A DNA stretch of 64,000 nucleotides from Deltaproteobacteria bacterium (GTDB lineage Bacteria > Myxococcota_A > UBA796 > GCA-2862545). The DNA lies in the NCBI GenBank assembly GCA_006226595.1, contig SBGP01000081.1:83330-147329 (forward strand). Reading direction: 5' to 3'. A program made the position numbers and the translations under genes. Below the pieces are notes generated by a model. It saw only the letters and a program-made list of their open reading frames with translations, was not told where the DNA came from and searched no databases. Positions 8,614 through 17,474 of the stretch are shown here, piece by piece; within the stretch, counting starts at the first letter, position 1, and the number at the start of each line of letters is the position of its first letter.

Positions 8614-10080
8614 ATGCTCGAACACCTCCACGCGGCCTTCCATCGGCCCGGAACCCGCGCGCACACCCTCGTCGAAGTGGCGGTCTGGGTGCTGATCGCG
8701 GTGTCCATCGGACTGGTCACCTGGGAGGTCGGTGGGCACGAGCTGACCGGCCTGCTCGTCGTGGTCGACAAGGCCATCCTCGCGCTGTTCGGCATCGAGC
8801 TCGTGCTCCGCGTCGGCACCTACCGCCCGCCGGCCCTGCGCGTGCTCGACCTGACGCCGCCGCAGCGGCTCTACCACCACGTGGTGGGTCGCCTGCTGTT
8901 CTGCCTCAGCCCGTTCACGCTGATCGACATCATCACGGTCGCGGCCGTGGCGCCGCAGCTTCGCGGGCTGCGTGCGGTGCGCCTGCTCCGCTTGCTGCGT
9001 TCGCTGCAGTTCTGGCGGTACTCGTCGCCATTTCAGGGCTTCTCCCGGGCGTTGCAGGAGAATGCGCTCCTCTACGTGCTCGCGTTCGGCGCCCTGGGCG
9101 TCGAGGTGCTCGTCGGTGGGCTGACGATCTTCCAGGCCGAGCGCGACTCCGGCGCCATCGAGTCCCTCGCGGACGGCGTGTGGTGGTCGCTCGTGACCAT
9201 CACCACCGTCGGCTACGGCGACATCACGCCGGTGACACCCCTCGGAAAGGCCATCGGCGGCGTGCTCATGGTCTCGGGCATGTTCACGCTGGCGCTGTTC
9301 GCGGGCATCGTCGGCCACACCCTCTTGAGCACGGTGCTCACCATCCGTGAGGAGCAGTTCCGAATGAGCGGACAGATGGACCATCTCGTGATCTGCGGCT
9401 TCGACGACGGCTCGCGCATGCTGCTCGACGCGATGACCGAGGAGTTCGCCGACGACGACATGGAGGTCGTGCTCTTCGCTGAGGGCGAGCGCTCACCGGA
9501 CGTTCCGCCGCGCTTCGCGTGGACCCAGGGCAATGCGACCAAGGAGTCCGAGCTCGACAAGGCGCGCATCCTCTACGCGCGAGCATGCATCGTCGTCGGC
9601 CCTCGCGGTGTGCCCCCCGAGGTGGCCGACGCCCAGACCATCCTCACCCTGTTCACCATTCGGCGGTACATCGCGAACAGCTCGGTGAAGCGCAAGAACC
9701 CGCTGTACGTGGTCGCCGAGATCCTCGACGCCGAGAACGTGAGCCACGCCCGGGCCGCTGGCGCCGACGAGGTCATCGAGACCACGCGTCTCGGCTTCTC
9801 TCTGCTCGCGCACGCCGTGGCCACGCCGGGCACGGGCCAGATCATGAGCGAGGTCGCGTCGGTGAATGCGCACAACCTCTACCTTGGGGCCGTGCCTGCC
9901 GACTGGGAGCCGGGAGCGAGCTTCGGCGAGGTCCGTGCGCTGGTGCGGCAGCGAACGGGTGCCCTCGTGATGGGCATCTACGGGGACCACCAGCAGCTCA
10001 ACCCGAGCGACGACACGCCGTTTCCCGCCGGCGCGCGGTTGATCTACATGGCGGATCGCCCGGTCCTTCCCGAGCGCTAG
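8614..10080 (+). CDS. Voltage-gated-type potassium channel with cytoplasmic RCK/TrkA domain
   Basis: 488 aa. Six membrane segments can be placed: S1 about 20-38, S2 47-66, S3 96-113, an arginine-rich S4-like helix at 117-130 (RGLRAVRLLRLLR), S5 151-172, then the pore with selectivity filter TVGYGD (198-203) and S6 to about 240. The C-terminal half begins HLVICGFDDGSRMLLDAM, a Rossmann RCK (TrkA-N) domain that gates such channels in response to nucleotide or ions; its usual GxGxxG is degenerate (CGFDDG). A second RCK-C-like part follows. It probably mediates K+ flux across the inner membrane. It is monocistronic. Confidence 0.92.
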   Translation: MLEHLHAAFHRPGTRAHTLVEVAVWVLIAVSIGLVTWEVGGHELTGLLVVVDKAILALFGIELVLRVGTYRPPALRVLDLTPPQRLYHHVVGRLLFCLSPFTLIDIITVAAVAPQLRGLRAVRLLRLLRSLQFWRYSSPFQGFSRALQENALLYVLAFGALGVEVLVGGLTIFQAERDSGAIESLADGVWWSLVTITTVGYGDITPVTPLGKAIGGVLMVSGMFTLALFAGIVGHTLLSTVLTIREEQFRMSGQMDHLVICGFDDGSRMLLDAMTEEFADDDMEVVLFAEGERSPDVPPRFAWTQGNATKESELDKARILYARACIVVGPRGVPPEVADAQTILTLFTIRRYIANSSVKRKNPLYVVAEILDAENVSHARAAGADEVIETTRLGFSLLAHAVATPGTGQIMSEVASVNAHNLYLGAVPADWEPGASFGEVRALVRQRTGALVMGIYGDHQQLNPSDDTPFPAGARLIYMADRPVLPER

Positions 10081-10083
10081 GAC

Positions 10084-10175
10084 GCCACGGAGCCCGGCCT
10101 CGTGGCTGCCGCGGGCGAGTTCGTGTGGCGAGCGCCCGTCCGGTCACATGTCGCGCTCGCGATTTTTCTTGTGAC
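10084..10175 (+). terminator. Possible terminator region downstream of the channel gene
   Basis: Two inverted repeats follow the stop at 10080. GCCACG pairs with CGTGGC (10084-10106). GTCACA (10143-10148) pairs with TGTGAC (10170-10175) around a small TCGC/GCGA hairpin that is followed by five T residues. The second could act as a weak intrinsic terminator before the sigma-factor gene. Confidence 0.35.
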
Positions 10176-10232
10176 GCCTGACGCGCTCACCACACGCATA
10201 CCCGGATGCACAGGTTCGCAGCATGCGCGGTG

Positions 10233-10238
10233 TATGCT
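10233..10238 (+). promoter_or_regulatory. Candidate -10 box for the ECF sigma / kinase operon
   Basis: TATGCT lies 30 bp before the ATG at 10269, in the only intergenic space ahead of this operon. No convincing -35 element is visible. If the sigma factor controls its own operon, a different recognition sequence should lie nearby. Confidence 0.3.
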
Positions 10239-10268
10239 GGGCCAGGTGTGGATTCGGGAGTCTGTTCG

Positions 10269-10880
10269 ATGGGAATGGAGGAGGAAGCTGCAGTCGCGAG
10301 GCTGCAGGAGTACGTCCGCCTCGGGCAGCCCGAGGCCGCCCGCTCCGAGTTCGACCGCCTCGCCGAGCGTCATGCCGCCGAGGTGTACGCGGTGTGCCGG
10401 CGCATCGTCCGGGACCCGGAGCGCGCGCAGGAGCTCGCCCAGGACGCCTGGGTGACCGCCGCGGAGCGCCTTGCGAGCTTCGAGGGGCGCAGTCGCTTCT
10501 CGACGTGGGTGTGCGGCATCGCCAAGCTCCACTGCATGAACGCGGTGCGCAAGCGGGAGGACCTGCTCAGCGAGGACGGGTTGGTCGATCCGGCGGATCC
10601 GCTCGACGGCAGCGTGCTCAAGAGCCTGTCGCGAGCCGAGCGCCAACAGCTCGTGCGTGAGGCGGCGGTCGCGGTCCTCGACGAGCTCGAGCAGGAGGCG
10701 GTGTACCTGCGCTACGAGGAGATGCTTCCCCGCGAGGAGATCGCGCAGATCCTCGGACTCACGCAGGCGAGTGGCGCGCGGGGGCTGCTCCAGCGCTGCT
10801 CTCGCAAGCTCCGACCGGAGCTCAAGCGGCGCATCGCCGAGCTCGGCCGCGGCATGTCCTTCGTGAGGACCACCTGGTGA
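10269..10880 (+). CDS. ECF-type RNA polymerase sigma factor
   Basis: 203 aa. Region 2 is clear (CRRIVRDPERAQELAQDAWVTA, then RSRFSTWVCGIAKLHCMNAVRKR) and region 4 has the helix-turn-helix (LRYEEMLPREEIAQILGL, then SGARGLLQRCSRKLR). No region 1.1 or 3 is present, so it is a group IV (ECF) factor. The ATG at 10269 is preceded by GGGAG at 8 bp; an earlier ATG at 10206 has no ribosome site and overlaps the likely promoter. Its last codon overlaps the GTG of the large kinase (GTGA), so the two are coupled, and the kinase is the likely regulator of this factor. Confidence 0.93.
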   Translation: MGMEEEAAVARLQEYVRLGQPEAARSEFDRLAERHAAEVYAVCRRIVRDPERAQELAQDAWVTAAERLASFEGRSRFSTWVCGIAKLHCMNAVRKREDLLSEDGLVDPADPLDGSVLKSLSRAERQQLVREAAVAVLDELEQEAVYLRYEEMLPREEIAQILGLTQASGARGLLQRCSRKLRPELKRRIAELGRGMSFVRTTW

Positions 10881-13800
10881 CCGTGCACCCGCCCGACGAG
10901 CACCTCGCGGTGGCCGAGGTGCCACACGAGGTCGCGGAGCATCTGTCCGCGTGTCCGCGCTGTCGCGTGCAGCGGCGCTTGCTTACCGCGGCGCCGGTGC
11001 AGGACGGGGCGCAGGAGACGACGCGGGCCGCACGAGACGAACTCGCGGGCGCGCTGGGCGCGGGGCAACGGGTGGCCGAAGGTGACGTGATTGCCGGGTT
11101 CACCCTGCTCGGGTGGCGGGCTGCGGCCCCCGGCCGGCTGCTGTACGACGCGCGAGGTCCGAAGGGCGGAGCCGCGGTCGTCGAGGTGTTCGCGACGCCG
11201 CCGCCGTACGACCTCCGGCGCCGCGCCGCGCTCCATCACCCCGGGCTGCCGCGGGTGCTCGCCGTCGACGAGGAGGGAGCCTGGCTCGTCCGCGAGCCCG
11301 TGCTCGGCGAGACCCTGGAGGAAGCCCTGGCCGGCGCGAGCGTCGGTCGCTGGGTCGCGTTGCTGGCCCAGTGTGTGGGCGCGCTGGCGGCACTTCACGC
11401 GGCGGGGCTGCACCACGGCCACGTGGGCGGGCGCCACGCGCGGGTCGGTCCGGGTGGACGTCTGCAGCTGCTCGACGGATGGGGGCTCGGCTCCGCGGAC
11501 CCCGAGACGGACTGGGTCGCCACCGGTCGCGTCTTCCGCGAGCTCGTGCCGAGCGAGGTCCTGCGGCGTGCGCCAGCGGCCCTGGTCGAGCTGTGCGCGA
11601 GCATGTCGGACCCGAACCCCGCGGTCCGGCCCGACGCCGTGGAGATCCTCTCCGCGGTGCTCGCGCATCACCACCCCGCCGAGGCCCATGCGAGTCGCTA
11701 CTCGGACGAGGGCACCCTCGGGCGCGGCGGCATGGGCGTGGTGCACCGTGTCCACGACCCGCTGCTCCGGCGACACGTCGCGCTCAAGGCACTCGCCGAC
11801 GGTCTCGACCGACCCGCGGACGCGGCGCGCTTCGTCGCCGAGGCCCAGGTGACCGCGCAGCTCCAGCACCCCGGAGTCGTGCCGGTGCACGAGATGTCGG
11901 CGATGCCTGACGGCACGCCGTACTTCACGATGAAGGAGGTCGTTGGCCGCACCCTCGCCGACGTGCTCCACGGCGTGCACCGCGTGGGCGACCCGGAGTG
12001 GACGCTGCCCAGGCTGCTCGAGGTGTTCCGGCGCGTGTGCGAGGCCGTGGCCTACGCGCATGCGCGTGGCGTCGTGCACCGCGATCTCAAGCCTGGCAAC
12101 GTGATGATCGGAGACTTCGGCGAGGTGCTGGTCGTCGACTGGGGCCTGGCCGCCGTGTACGCCGACGACGTGCCCGAGCCGGTGTATGCCGACTTCGTGC
12201 CCCGCTCGGGGCGGGCCCTCGGCACGCCGGGGTACATGCCGGCCGAGCAGCGTGCCGGGGGCGAGGCGGCCCCCGCCAACGACGTGTACGCGCTCGGAGC
12301 GATGCTGTGGGAGATCCTGTGCGGGGACCCGCCCGACACCGGTGTGGCCCCCTTCGAGCCCGCCGAGCTGGTGTCCATCGCTCGACGCGCACTCAGTACG
12401 GATCCAGCTGCGCGCTATCCCGATGCCCTCGCGCTCGCGCGGGAGGTGGCGGCGTGGCAGGCGGGCGAGGTGGTGCCTTCGCACCACTACAGTGCGATGG
12501 AGCGCCTGGGTCGCACGCTGCGCCCGTACCAGACCCACCTGGTCGTCGGCTCGCTCGGCGTGCTGCTGCTCGGCGCGCTCGGCACCGCTGCTTCGCAGCT
12601 CGCCGAGTCCCGGGAAGAGAACCGGCGGGCGTCCGCGATGGTACTCGCCGAGCGGGCCCAGAACGCGTTGCTCGACGGGGACAGCGTACGTGCGACCGCC
12701 TATGCGGCCGCGTCCCTGGTCGAGGACGATCAGCCCGGACCCCGCGGCATCATCGCGGCGGTGAGCCGCGCGTGGGTGCCGACCTTGCTCGCGCCTCCGC
12801 GGGCGCTGGTACAGCCGTGCTCGCACCTCGCCGTGCTCGCCGATGGGGCCGCGGCCTGCGCGTCCAGCGCGGGCCTGCACGTCTACGCGGGCGACGCAAA
12901 ACCCTGGAACCCGGTGAGCGCGCCCGTGGCTGCCCTCGCCGAGGGGGCCGATGGGGCCCTGGGCGTCGCCTCCGACGAGGTCCGCGTGTTCCGGGACCGA
13001 GCCCAGGTCGCGAGCTGGCCGGTCGCCGCCAGCACGCTCGTCGCCGTCGACGGCGCGTGGGCATGGGCTCACGAGGACCGCGCGTACTTCGCGCGCGAGG
13101 GCGAGTCGCCGGTGTCGTCACCCTCCCTGGGGGAGTCGATCCGTGACATGGTCGTGTGCGGCGAGGAGCTGATGCTCGTCGGCTCCTCGGGACTGTGGCA
13201 CTGGCTGCCTGGCGAGAACGCGCTCACCAAGGCGTTCGACGCCGGAGCGCCCGGAGTGGTGCGGTGCACGGCCCGCGGGCGGCAGCTCGCGCTGGCCAGC
13301 GACGACGACATCCTGCTGTGGGCGGTGAACCCGCCGGTCGAGAAAGCGCGCATCCACGAGCACGAGGCGCCGGTCACGGACCTTGCGTGGAGCGGCCGGG
13401 GCACGCTGCTCGCCAGCGCCGCGGAGGACGGCACGGTCCGCCTGTGGACGCCTTCCCGGCAGGACGAGCTCGCGCGGCTTCCCGGAGACGAGTCCGGCGG
13501 CGTGGTCGCGTTCTCCCACGATGGGGAGTCGCTCGTGGCGGCCACCGGCGGGGTCCTGCGGCGGTGGGACATCCGCGGGAGCGGGCCGCGGCACCGCATC
13601 GATACGGTCGTACCCGTCGCCGACGTCGGCTGGACCTCGGCCGGAGAGGTGACCACGGTCGACCGCAACGGCGTCCTCCGACTGTTCGACCCCGAGCACG
13701 GCCATCGCACGGGCCGCCTGCGGCTCGCGGGGCAGTCGATCCGCGCCGCGAGCGGGTGCCTGCGCACCGGCGCCCTCGCGGTCGCGTTGTGTGACGGCAG

Positions 13801-14527
13801 CCTCGCCGTGGTCGAGCCGGGCTCGCTCGAGATGCGGTGGCGCGTGCCGGCTCACGAGTCCTGTGCCTCCGCGGTGTCGTGGTCGCCGGATGCGCGCTTC
13901 GTCGCCAGCGGCAGCGAAGCCGGAGAGGTCGTGCTGCACGCCACGAGCGGTGAGCGCCTGGGCGCGCTGGCTGTCGGCGAGGGTCCGGTCCACGCGCTGC
14001 AGTTCACCGAGGACGCCGAGCAGGTACTGGCCCACACCGAGGACCGGGTCGTGCTGCTCGCGACCGACGGGCTCACCCCGGTCGCGTCGATTGCCGAGCG
14101 CGCCTCCTCGGCGGCGCTGTCGCCGGACGGTCGCCTGGTCGCGGTCGGTCGGGTCGACGGCTCCGTGGAGCTGCTCGACGCCCAGGGACGCCTGCAGCGG
14201 ACGATGGTCGGGCATACCGAGCCCGCGGGCTCCGCGCGGTTCAGCGCCGATGGCAAGCTGCTCGCCACCGCCTCCCGCGACCGGAGCGTGCGGCTGTGGG
14301 AGGTCGCCACCGGGCGGGAGATCGCGCGGCTGCTCGGCCACGAGCGGGGTGCGTCCTCCGTGTCCTTCCGCGAGGACGACCGGGTCCTGGCGTCCGCCGA
14401 CAGCGACGGGCGGGTCCTGCTCTGGGACGTCGACTCCGCACGTCAGCCGCCGGCCGAGGTACTCGCCCGCATCGAGGAAGCCTTCGGAGCCCGGCGCATC
14501 TTGGGCGGCGTGGGGTTCGGCCCATGA
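10877..14527 (+). CDS. Giant membrane kinase: zinc-finger anti-sigma-like head, pseudokinase, Ser/Thr kinase, WD40 propeller
   Basis: 1216 aa, GTG start. The N-terminus has an anti-sigma-type zinc motif H22-x3-C26-x2-C29. Residues about 70-265 fold like a kinase but lack every catalytic residue: the beta-3 lysine is replaced (VVEVF), HGHV stands for HRDL and DGWG for DFG. Residues 275-530 are an active-looking Hanks kinase (GRGGMG 282-287, Lys304, HRDLKPGN 401-408, DWG 421-423). One membrane helix lies at about 554-575, then a short coil and a WD40 propeller to the end (for example LAWSGRGTLLASAAEDGTVRLW). The finger is placed to hold the co-encoded ECF sigma factor, with release controlled by phosphorylation or by the propeller; that mechanism is inference. 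Confidence 0.88.
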   Translation: MTVHPPDEHLAVAEVPHEVAEHLSACPRCRVQRRLLTAAPVQDGAQETTRAARDELAGALGAGQRVAEGDVIAGFTLLGWRAAAPGRLLYDARGPKGGAAVVEVFATPPPYDLRRRAALHHPGLPRVLAVDEEGAWLVREPVLGETLEEALAGASVGRWVALLAQCVGALAALHAAGLHHGHVGGRHARVGPGGRLQLLDGWGLGSADPETDWVATGRVFRELVPSEVLRRAPAALVELCASMSDPNPAVRPDAVEILSAVLAHHHPAEAHASRYSDEGTLGRGGMGVVHRVHDPLLRRHVALKALADGLDRPADAARFVAEAQVTAQLQHPGVVPVHEMSAMPDGTPYFTMKEVVGRTLADVLHGVHRVGDPEWTLPRLLEVFRRVCEAVAYAHARGVVHRDLKPGNVMIGDFGEVLVVDWGLAAVYADDVPEPVYADFVPRSGRALGTPGYMPAEQRAGGEAAPANDVYALGAMLWEILCGDPPDTGVAPFEPAELVSIARRALSTDPAARYPDALALAREVAAWQAGEVVPSHHYSAMERLGRTLRPYQTHLVVGSLGVLLLGALGTAASQLAESREENRRASAMVLAERAQNALLDGDSVRATAYAAASLVEDDQPGPRGIIAAVSRAWVPTLLAPPRALVQPCSHLAVLADGAAACASSAGLHVYAGDAKPWNPVSAPVAALAEGADGALGVASDEVRVFRDRAQVASWPVAASTLVAVDGAWAWAHEDRAYFAREGESPVSSPSLGESIRDMVVCGEELMLVGSSGLWHWLPGENALTKAFDAGAPGVVRCTARGRQLALASDDDILLWAVNPPVEKARIHEHEAPVTDLAWSGRGTLLASAAEDGTVRLWTPSRQDELARLPGDESGGVVAFSHDGESLVAATGGVLRRWDIRGSGPRHRIDTVVPVADVGWTSAGEVTTVDRNGVLRLFDPEHGHRTGRLRLAGQSIRAASGCLRTGALAVALCDGSLAVVEPGSLEMRWRVPAHESCASAVSWSPDARFVASGSEAGEVVLHATSGERLGALAVGEGPVHALQFTEDAEQVLAHTEDRVVLLATDGLTPVASIAERASSAALSPDGRLVAVGRVDGSVELLDAQGRLQRTMVGHTEPAGSARFSADGKLLATASRDRSVRLWEVATGREIARLLGHERGASSVSFREDDRVLASADSDGRVLLWDVDSARQPPAEVLARIEEAFGARRILGGVGFGP

Positions 14528-15693
14528 TGTGGTGCCTGCTCGCGCTCGCATTCGCCGAAGACCCTTCGGTACGGGTCTCGGGCTACCTCGACGTGGGTGG
14601 CTTCGCGACCACCGGCGATGGGGTCAGCTACCGTCGCGATCCAGCCGGCGAGATCACCGATCACCCCGACGAGGTGTGGGTGTTCTACGGCGATCCCTGG
14701 GCCGGCACCGTGAACAGCCGCGGTGAGCCGGCGGATCTCGGCAACGACCGCAACAACCTCGATCGCGTCGACTTCATCCACAGCGCAGGCAAGCCCTCGC
14801 TGCTCGTGAACACGGCCAACGTGTCGATTGCGGCAGCGCGGGGACCGCGGCTTGCCGCCCAGCTCTCGGTCGACCTGCTGCCTCGGACGGGGGCCCTCGG
14901 TGCGCCCGGCGATGCGCTGGTCGTCGACCTCGCCTACCTCGACATGCTGCCGTGGGAGAACGCGAACGTGCGACTGTACGTGGGCAAGGTGAGCAGCGCC
15001 TTCGGCCGTGAGTACCAGGTGCGGCTCGCGACCGAGCGCTTCGGCATCACGCCGTCGCTGATGAGCCGCTACACGGTGGGCACGCCCACCGGCGTGAAGC
15101 TGCGCGCCTCGGCGCTCGACCGCCGTTTGTGGGTCACCGCGTCGCTCACGAATGGCGGCACGACGACGTCGCGCTTCGGACACTTCTACGACGAGCTCGA
15201 CTCGAACCTGGGCAAGACGGCGACCGCTCGGGTGGCTGGTCGCCTACGCGGGCTGGCCGTGGCCGAGCTCGGCGTGAGCGGGCAGGTGGGCTCGGTCGAC
15301 GGGCAGCCCGATGCGAGCGTGGTCGGCTGGCAGGCGGGTGCGGATGCCTCCGTGCGCGTCGAGGAGCTCGAGGTCGTTGCCGAGGCCATGCTCGTGCGTC
15401 TTCCCGCCGACCTGCCCGACGAAGACTTCGTGCACGCCCACGGCGGCTATCTCGAGACTCGGTGGACCTTCCGGCCCAAGTGGGGAGCGCTGCTCCGCTT
15501 CGACTGGCGTCGGGCCGAGATGCGCGTCGTCGACAACTTCTACGACTCGAACGTCGGGAGGGTGGCGGTGGGCCTGCGGGTTCGACCGGTGCCAGAGCTC
15601 GTGCTCAAGCTCGAGTACCTCGGCATTGTCGAGTTCGTGGGACGATCCTTCCCCGACGACGTGATCACCACCTCCTGCGTCTACCGCTTCTGA
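14524..15693 (+). CDS. Outer-membrane porin-like beta-barrel protein
   Basis: 389 aa with a short signal peptide (MMWCLLALAFAEDP, cleavage after FA). The rest is strongly amphipathic, with alternating strands such as VRLYVGKVSSAFGREYQVRL, LWVTASLTNGG and ALLRFDWRRAEMRV, ending in Phe (SCVYRF), the classical signal for Bam-mediated insertion. The sequence resembles phosphate/carbohydrate-selective porins or DcaP-like barrels in general plan only. Two ATG codons (14524 and 14527) overlap the kinase stop. It is the third gene of the sigma-factor operon and may supply substrate or metal to the periplasmic copper and haem proteins that follow. Confidence 0.75.
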   Translation: MMWCLLALAFAEDPSVRVSGYLDVGGFATTGDGVSYRRDPAGEITDHPDEVWVFYGDPWAGTVNSRGEPADLGNDRNNLDRVDFIHSAGKPSLLVNTANVSIAAARGPRLAAQLSVDLLPRTGALGAPGDALVVDLAYLDMLPWENANVRLYVGKVSSAFGREYQVRLATERFGITPSLMSRYTVGTPTGVKLRASALDRRLWVTASLTNGGTTTSRFGHFYDELDSNLGKTATARVAGRLRGLAVAELGVSGQVGSVDGQPDASVVGWQAGADASVRVEELEVVAEAMLVRLPADLPDEDFVHAHGGYLETRWTFRPKWGALLRFDWRRAEMRVVDNFYDSNVGRVAVGLRVRPVPELVLKLEYLGIVEFVGRSFPDDVITTSCVYRF

Positions 15694-15699
15694 GGCTGC

Positions 15700-16329
15700 A
15701 TGCGTTCCATCCTTGCCCTACTGCTGCTGTCCACGACCCCGGCCCTCGCCGAGGGGCCCGCGGCCATCGAGGGGCGCGTCGAGCTCAAGCGTCGGCCGAC
15801 GGATGGTCCGGTGGTCGTGTACGTGGACGGGGAAGGGCCGGACTTCAGCACGCCGCTCAACGGGAGGGTCGAGCAGCGCAACCTCGCGTTCGCACCGGGT
15901 TCGGCGGTGGTCAGCGTCGACAGCGTGGTCGACTTTCCCAACGAAGACAACGTGCTGCACAACGTGTTCTCGCTGACCCCCGGCTCAGAGTTCGACCTGC
16001 AGGAGTACGGCGCGGGTCGCACCCGCTCGTGGGAGCCCGCTCAAGCCGGTGAGGTCGAGATCTACTGCAACCGTCACGAGGACATGGCGATGAAGATCCT
16101 CGTGCTCCCGAATGCCTGGTACGCGCAGGTCGAGGCGGACGGTAGCTTCAAGATCGAAGGGGTGAGCCCGGGTTCGCACACGCTGGTCGCGTGGTCCGCC
16201 AGTCACTGGGAGCAGCGCATCGACGTGAGTGTTCCCGAAGAAGGGGCGGTTCAAGCCAGCTTTGCGCTCAAGCGTCGCCCGGCGGATATCCCCCATACGA
16301 ACAAGTTCGGCTTGCCCTACTACCGATGA
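15700..16329 (+). CDS. Periplasmic cupredoxin-domain protein
   Basis: 209 aa with a signal peptide ending ALA|EG. Type-1 copper ligands are visible: His in VLHNVFS, then Cys, His and Met in YCNRHEDM (C-x2-H-x2-M). Residues about 145-200 form a carboxypeptidase-regulatory-like beta domain (SFKIEGVSPGSHTLVAWSAS). This is the organisation of the plastocyanin / methylamine-utilisation-type cupredoxins. It should shuttle electrons in the periplasm. The next gene, a MauG/CcpA-type dihaem peroxidase, overlaps its stop (ATGA) and is the obvious electron partner. Confidence 0.85.
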   Translation: MRSILALLLLSTTPALAEGPAAIEGRVELKRRPTDGPVVVYVDGEGPDFSTPLNGRVEQRNLAFAPGSAVVSVDSVVDFPNEDNVLHNVFSLTPGSEFDLQEYGAGRTRSWEPAQAGEVEIYCNRHEDMAMKILVLPNAWYAQVEADGSFKIEGVSPGSHTLVAWSASHWEQRIDVSVPEEGAVQASFALKRRPADIPHTNKFGLPYYR

Positions 16330-17420
16330 GTGCCTCGATGCGAACCCTGCTTCTGTTGCCGTTGATGGCCTGCGTCCCCTCGGAGCCCCTGGCCCCGTGG
16401 AAGGTGGAGATGCTGCGCACCGAGTTCTCGATGGACGGGGTCGAGGTGCCGCCAGCACGTGACAACGCCTGGGGCGACGATCCCCTGGCCATCGAGCTCG
16501 GGCGCTGCCTGTTCCACGACACCCGGCTCTCCGAGCCGGTCGAGGGCATCGACCCGGTGAGCTGCAACACCTGCCACGACATCGAGCATGGTGGAGCGGA
16601 CCCGCGGGGCACGCCGACAAGCCTCATGGCGAGCGGCGGCTACTCCAGCCGACAGAGCCCGTCGCTGTACAACGGTGCGTGGCGGGGCACTGGCGTCGGC
16701 TGGAACTGGGAGGGCAGCAAGTCGGAGATGTGGCGGCAGATCCAGGGCCCGCTGCAGGGCCACCCGCACAACAGCGATCCCTTGGAGGTCTCGCAGCGGG
16801 TGCTCACGTTCCATGGTGAGCAGTACGAGGCGACCTTCGGTGCACCGCCGGTGCTGCCGGCCGGTCCCTACGAGGAGCTCTCCGCCGCGGAAGACCTCGT
16901 GGTGATGAGCGTGTTCGACAATGTCGCCAAGTCGCTCGAGGCCTACAGTCGCACCCTGGTCAGCCAGGACTCGGCCTTCGACCGCGCGGTGAACGGCGAA
17001 CCCGAGGCGATGTCCTCGGCGGCGTGGCGCGGCGCGGACGTGTTCATCGGCGATGGCTTCTGCAACGAGTGCCATCGCGGCCCTGCGTTCTCGGACCAGA
17101 CGCTGCACAACATCGGCGTGTCGCAGGCCAACGGACCACTCGTGCCGTCGGTCGACCCGGGACAGGGCGTGTTCCTGACCCCCGGGCTGCGCGGAGTGTC
17201 GCGGACCGCGCCCTATATGCACAACGGCTCCGTCGACAGCCTGTGGGACGTGCTCGAGTTCTACCGCTTCGGAGGGCATGCCTCAGGCTACGTGGGCGAG
17301 TCGGAGATCCGCGAGCTCCACCTGACCGACGAGCAGCTCGCCGACCTCGAGGCCTTCCTCAACGCTCTGGATGGCGCGCCCCTGATGGCCGACCACATCA
17401 CGGGCAAGGGCTGTCCCTGA
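16326..17420 (+). CDS. Dihaem cytochrome c peroxidase / MauG-family lipoprotein
   Basis: 364 aa, lipobox LMAC. Two haem c attachment sites, CNTCH (near residue 81) and CNECH (near 250), each sit in the context of the CcpA/MauG family (RCLFHDTRLSE upstream of the first; GADVFIGDGFCNECHRGPAFSD around the second). TPGLRGVSRTAPYMHNGS contains the conserved distal-side segment and axial Met/His region. It reduces hydrogen peroxide or oxidises a protein or substrate partner in the periplasm, most likely with electrons from the adjacent cupredoxin. ATG 16326 is chosen for its overlap with the upstream stop; ATG 16338 is possible. Confidence 0.9.
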   Translation: MSASMRTLLLLPLMACVPSEPLAPWKVEMLRTEFSMDGVEVPPARDNAWGDDPLAIELGRCLFHDTRLSEPVEGIDPVSCNTCHDIEHGGADPRGTPTSLMASGGYSSRQSPSLYNGAWRGTGVGWNWEGSKSEMWRQIQGPLQGHPHNSDPLEVSQRVLTFHGEQYEATFGAPPVLPAGPYEELSAAEDLVVMSVFDNVAKSLEAYSRTLVSQDSAFDRAVNGEPEAMSSAAWRGADVFIGDGFCNECHRGPAFSDQTLHNIGVSQANGPLVPSVDPGQGVFLTPGLRGVSRTAPYMHNGSVDSLWDVLEFYRFGGHASGYVGESEIRELHLTDEQLADLEAFLNALDGAPLMADHITGKGCP

Positions 17421-17430
17421 GAAAAGTTGT

Positions 17431-17474
17431 GACGACCTCCGAGACCGCCACACCAAGGGGCAAGAGAGGTCGTC
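17431..17474 (+). promoter_or_regulatory. Leader hairpin masking the ribosome binding site of the START-like gene
   Basis: GACGACCTC (17431-17439) is perfectly complementary to GAGGTCGTC (17466-17474). The right arm contains the Shine-Dalgarno GAGG and abuts the ATG at 17475. Folding would block initiation, so this may be a thermosensor, an attenuator or a site for coupling with the upstream gene. Confidence 0.55.

Noticed and set aside
10712..13072. Long minus-strand open frame opposite the giant kinase, and many similar Arg/Ala/Pro-rich frames
   Set aside because: They are antisense shadows caused by high GC at third codon positions; the products have no domains or sensible starts, while the plus-strand genes have clear motifs.
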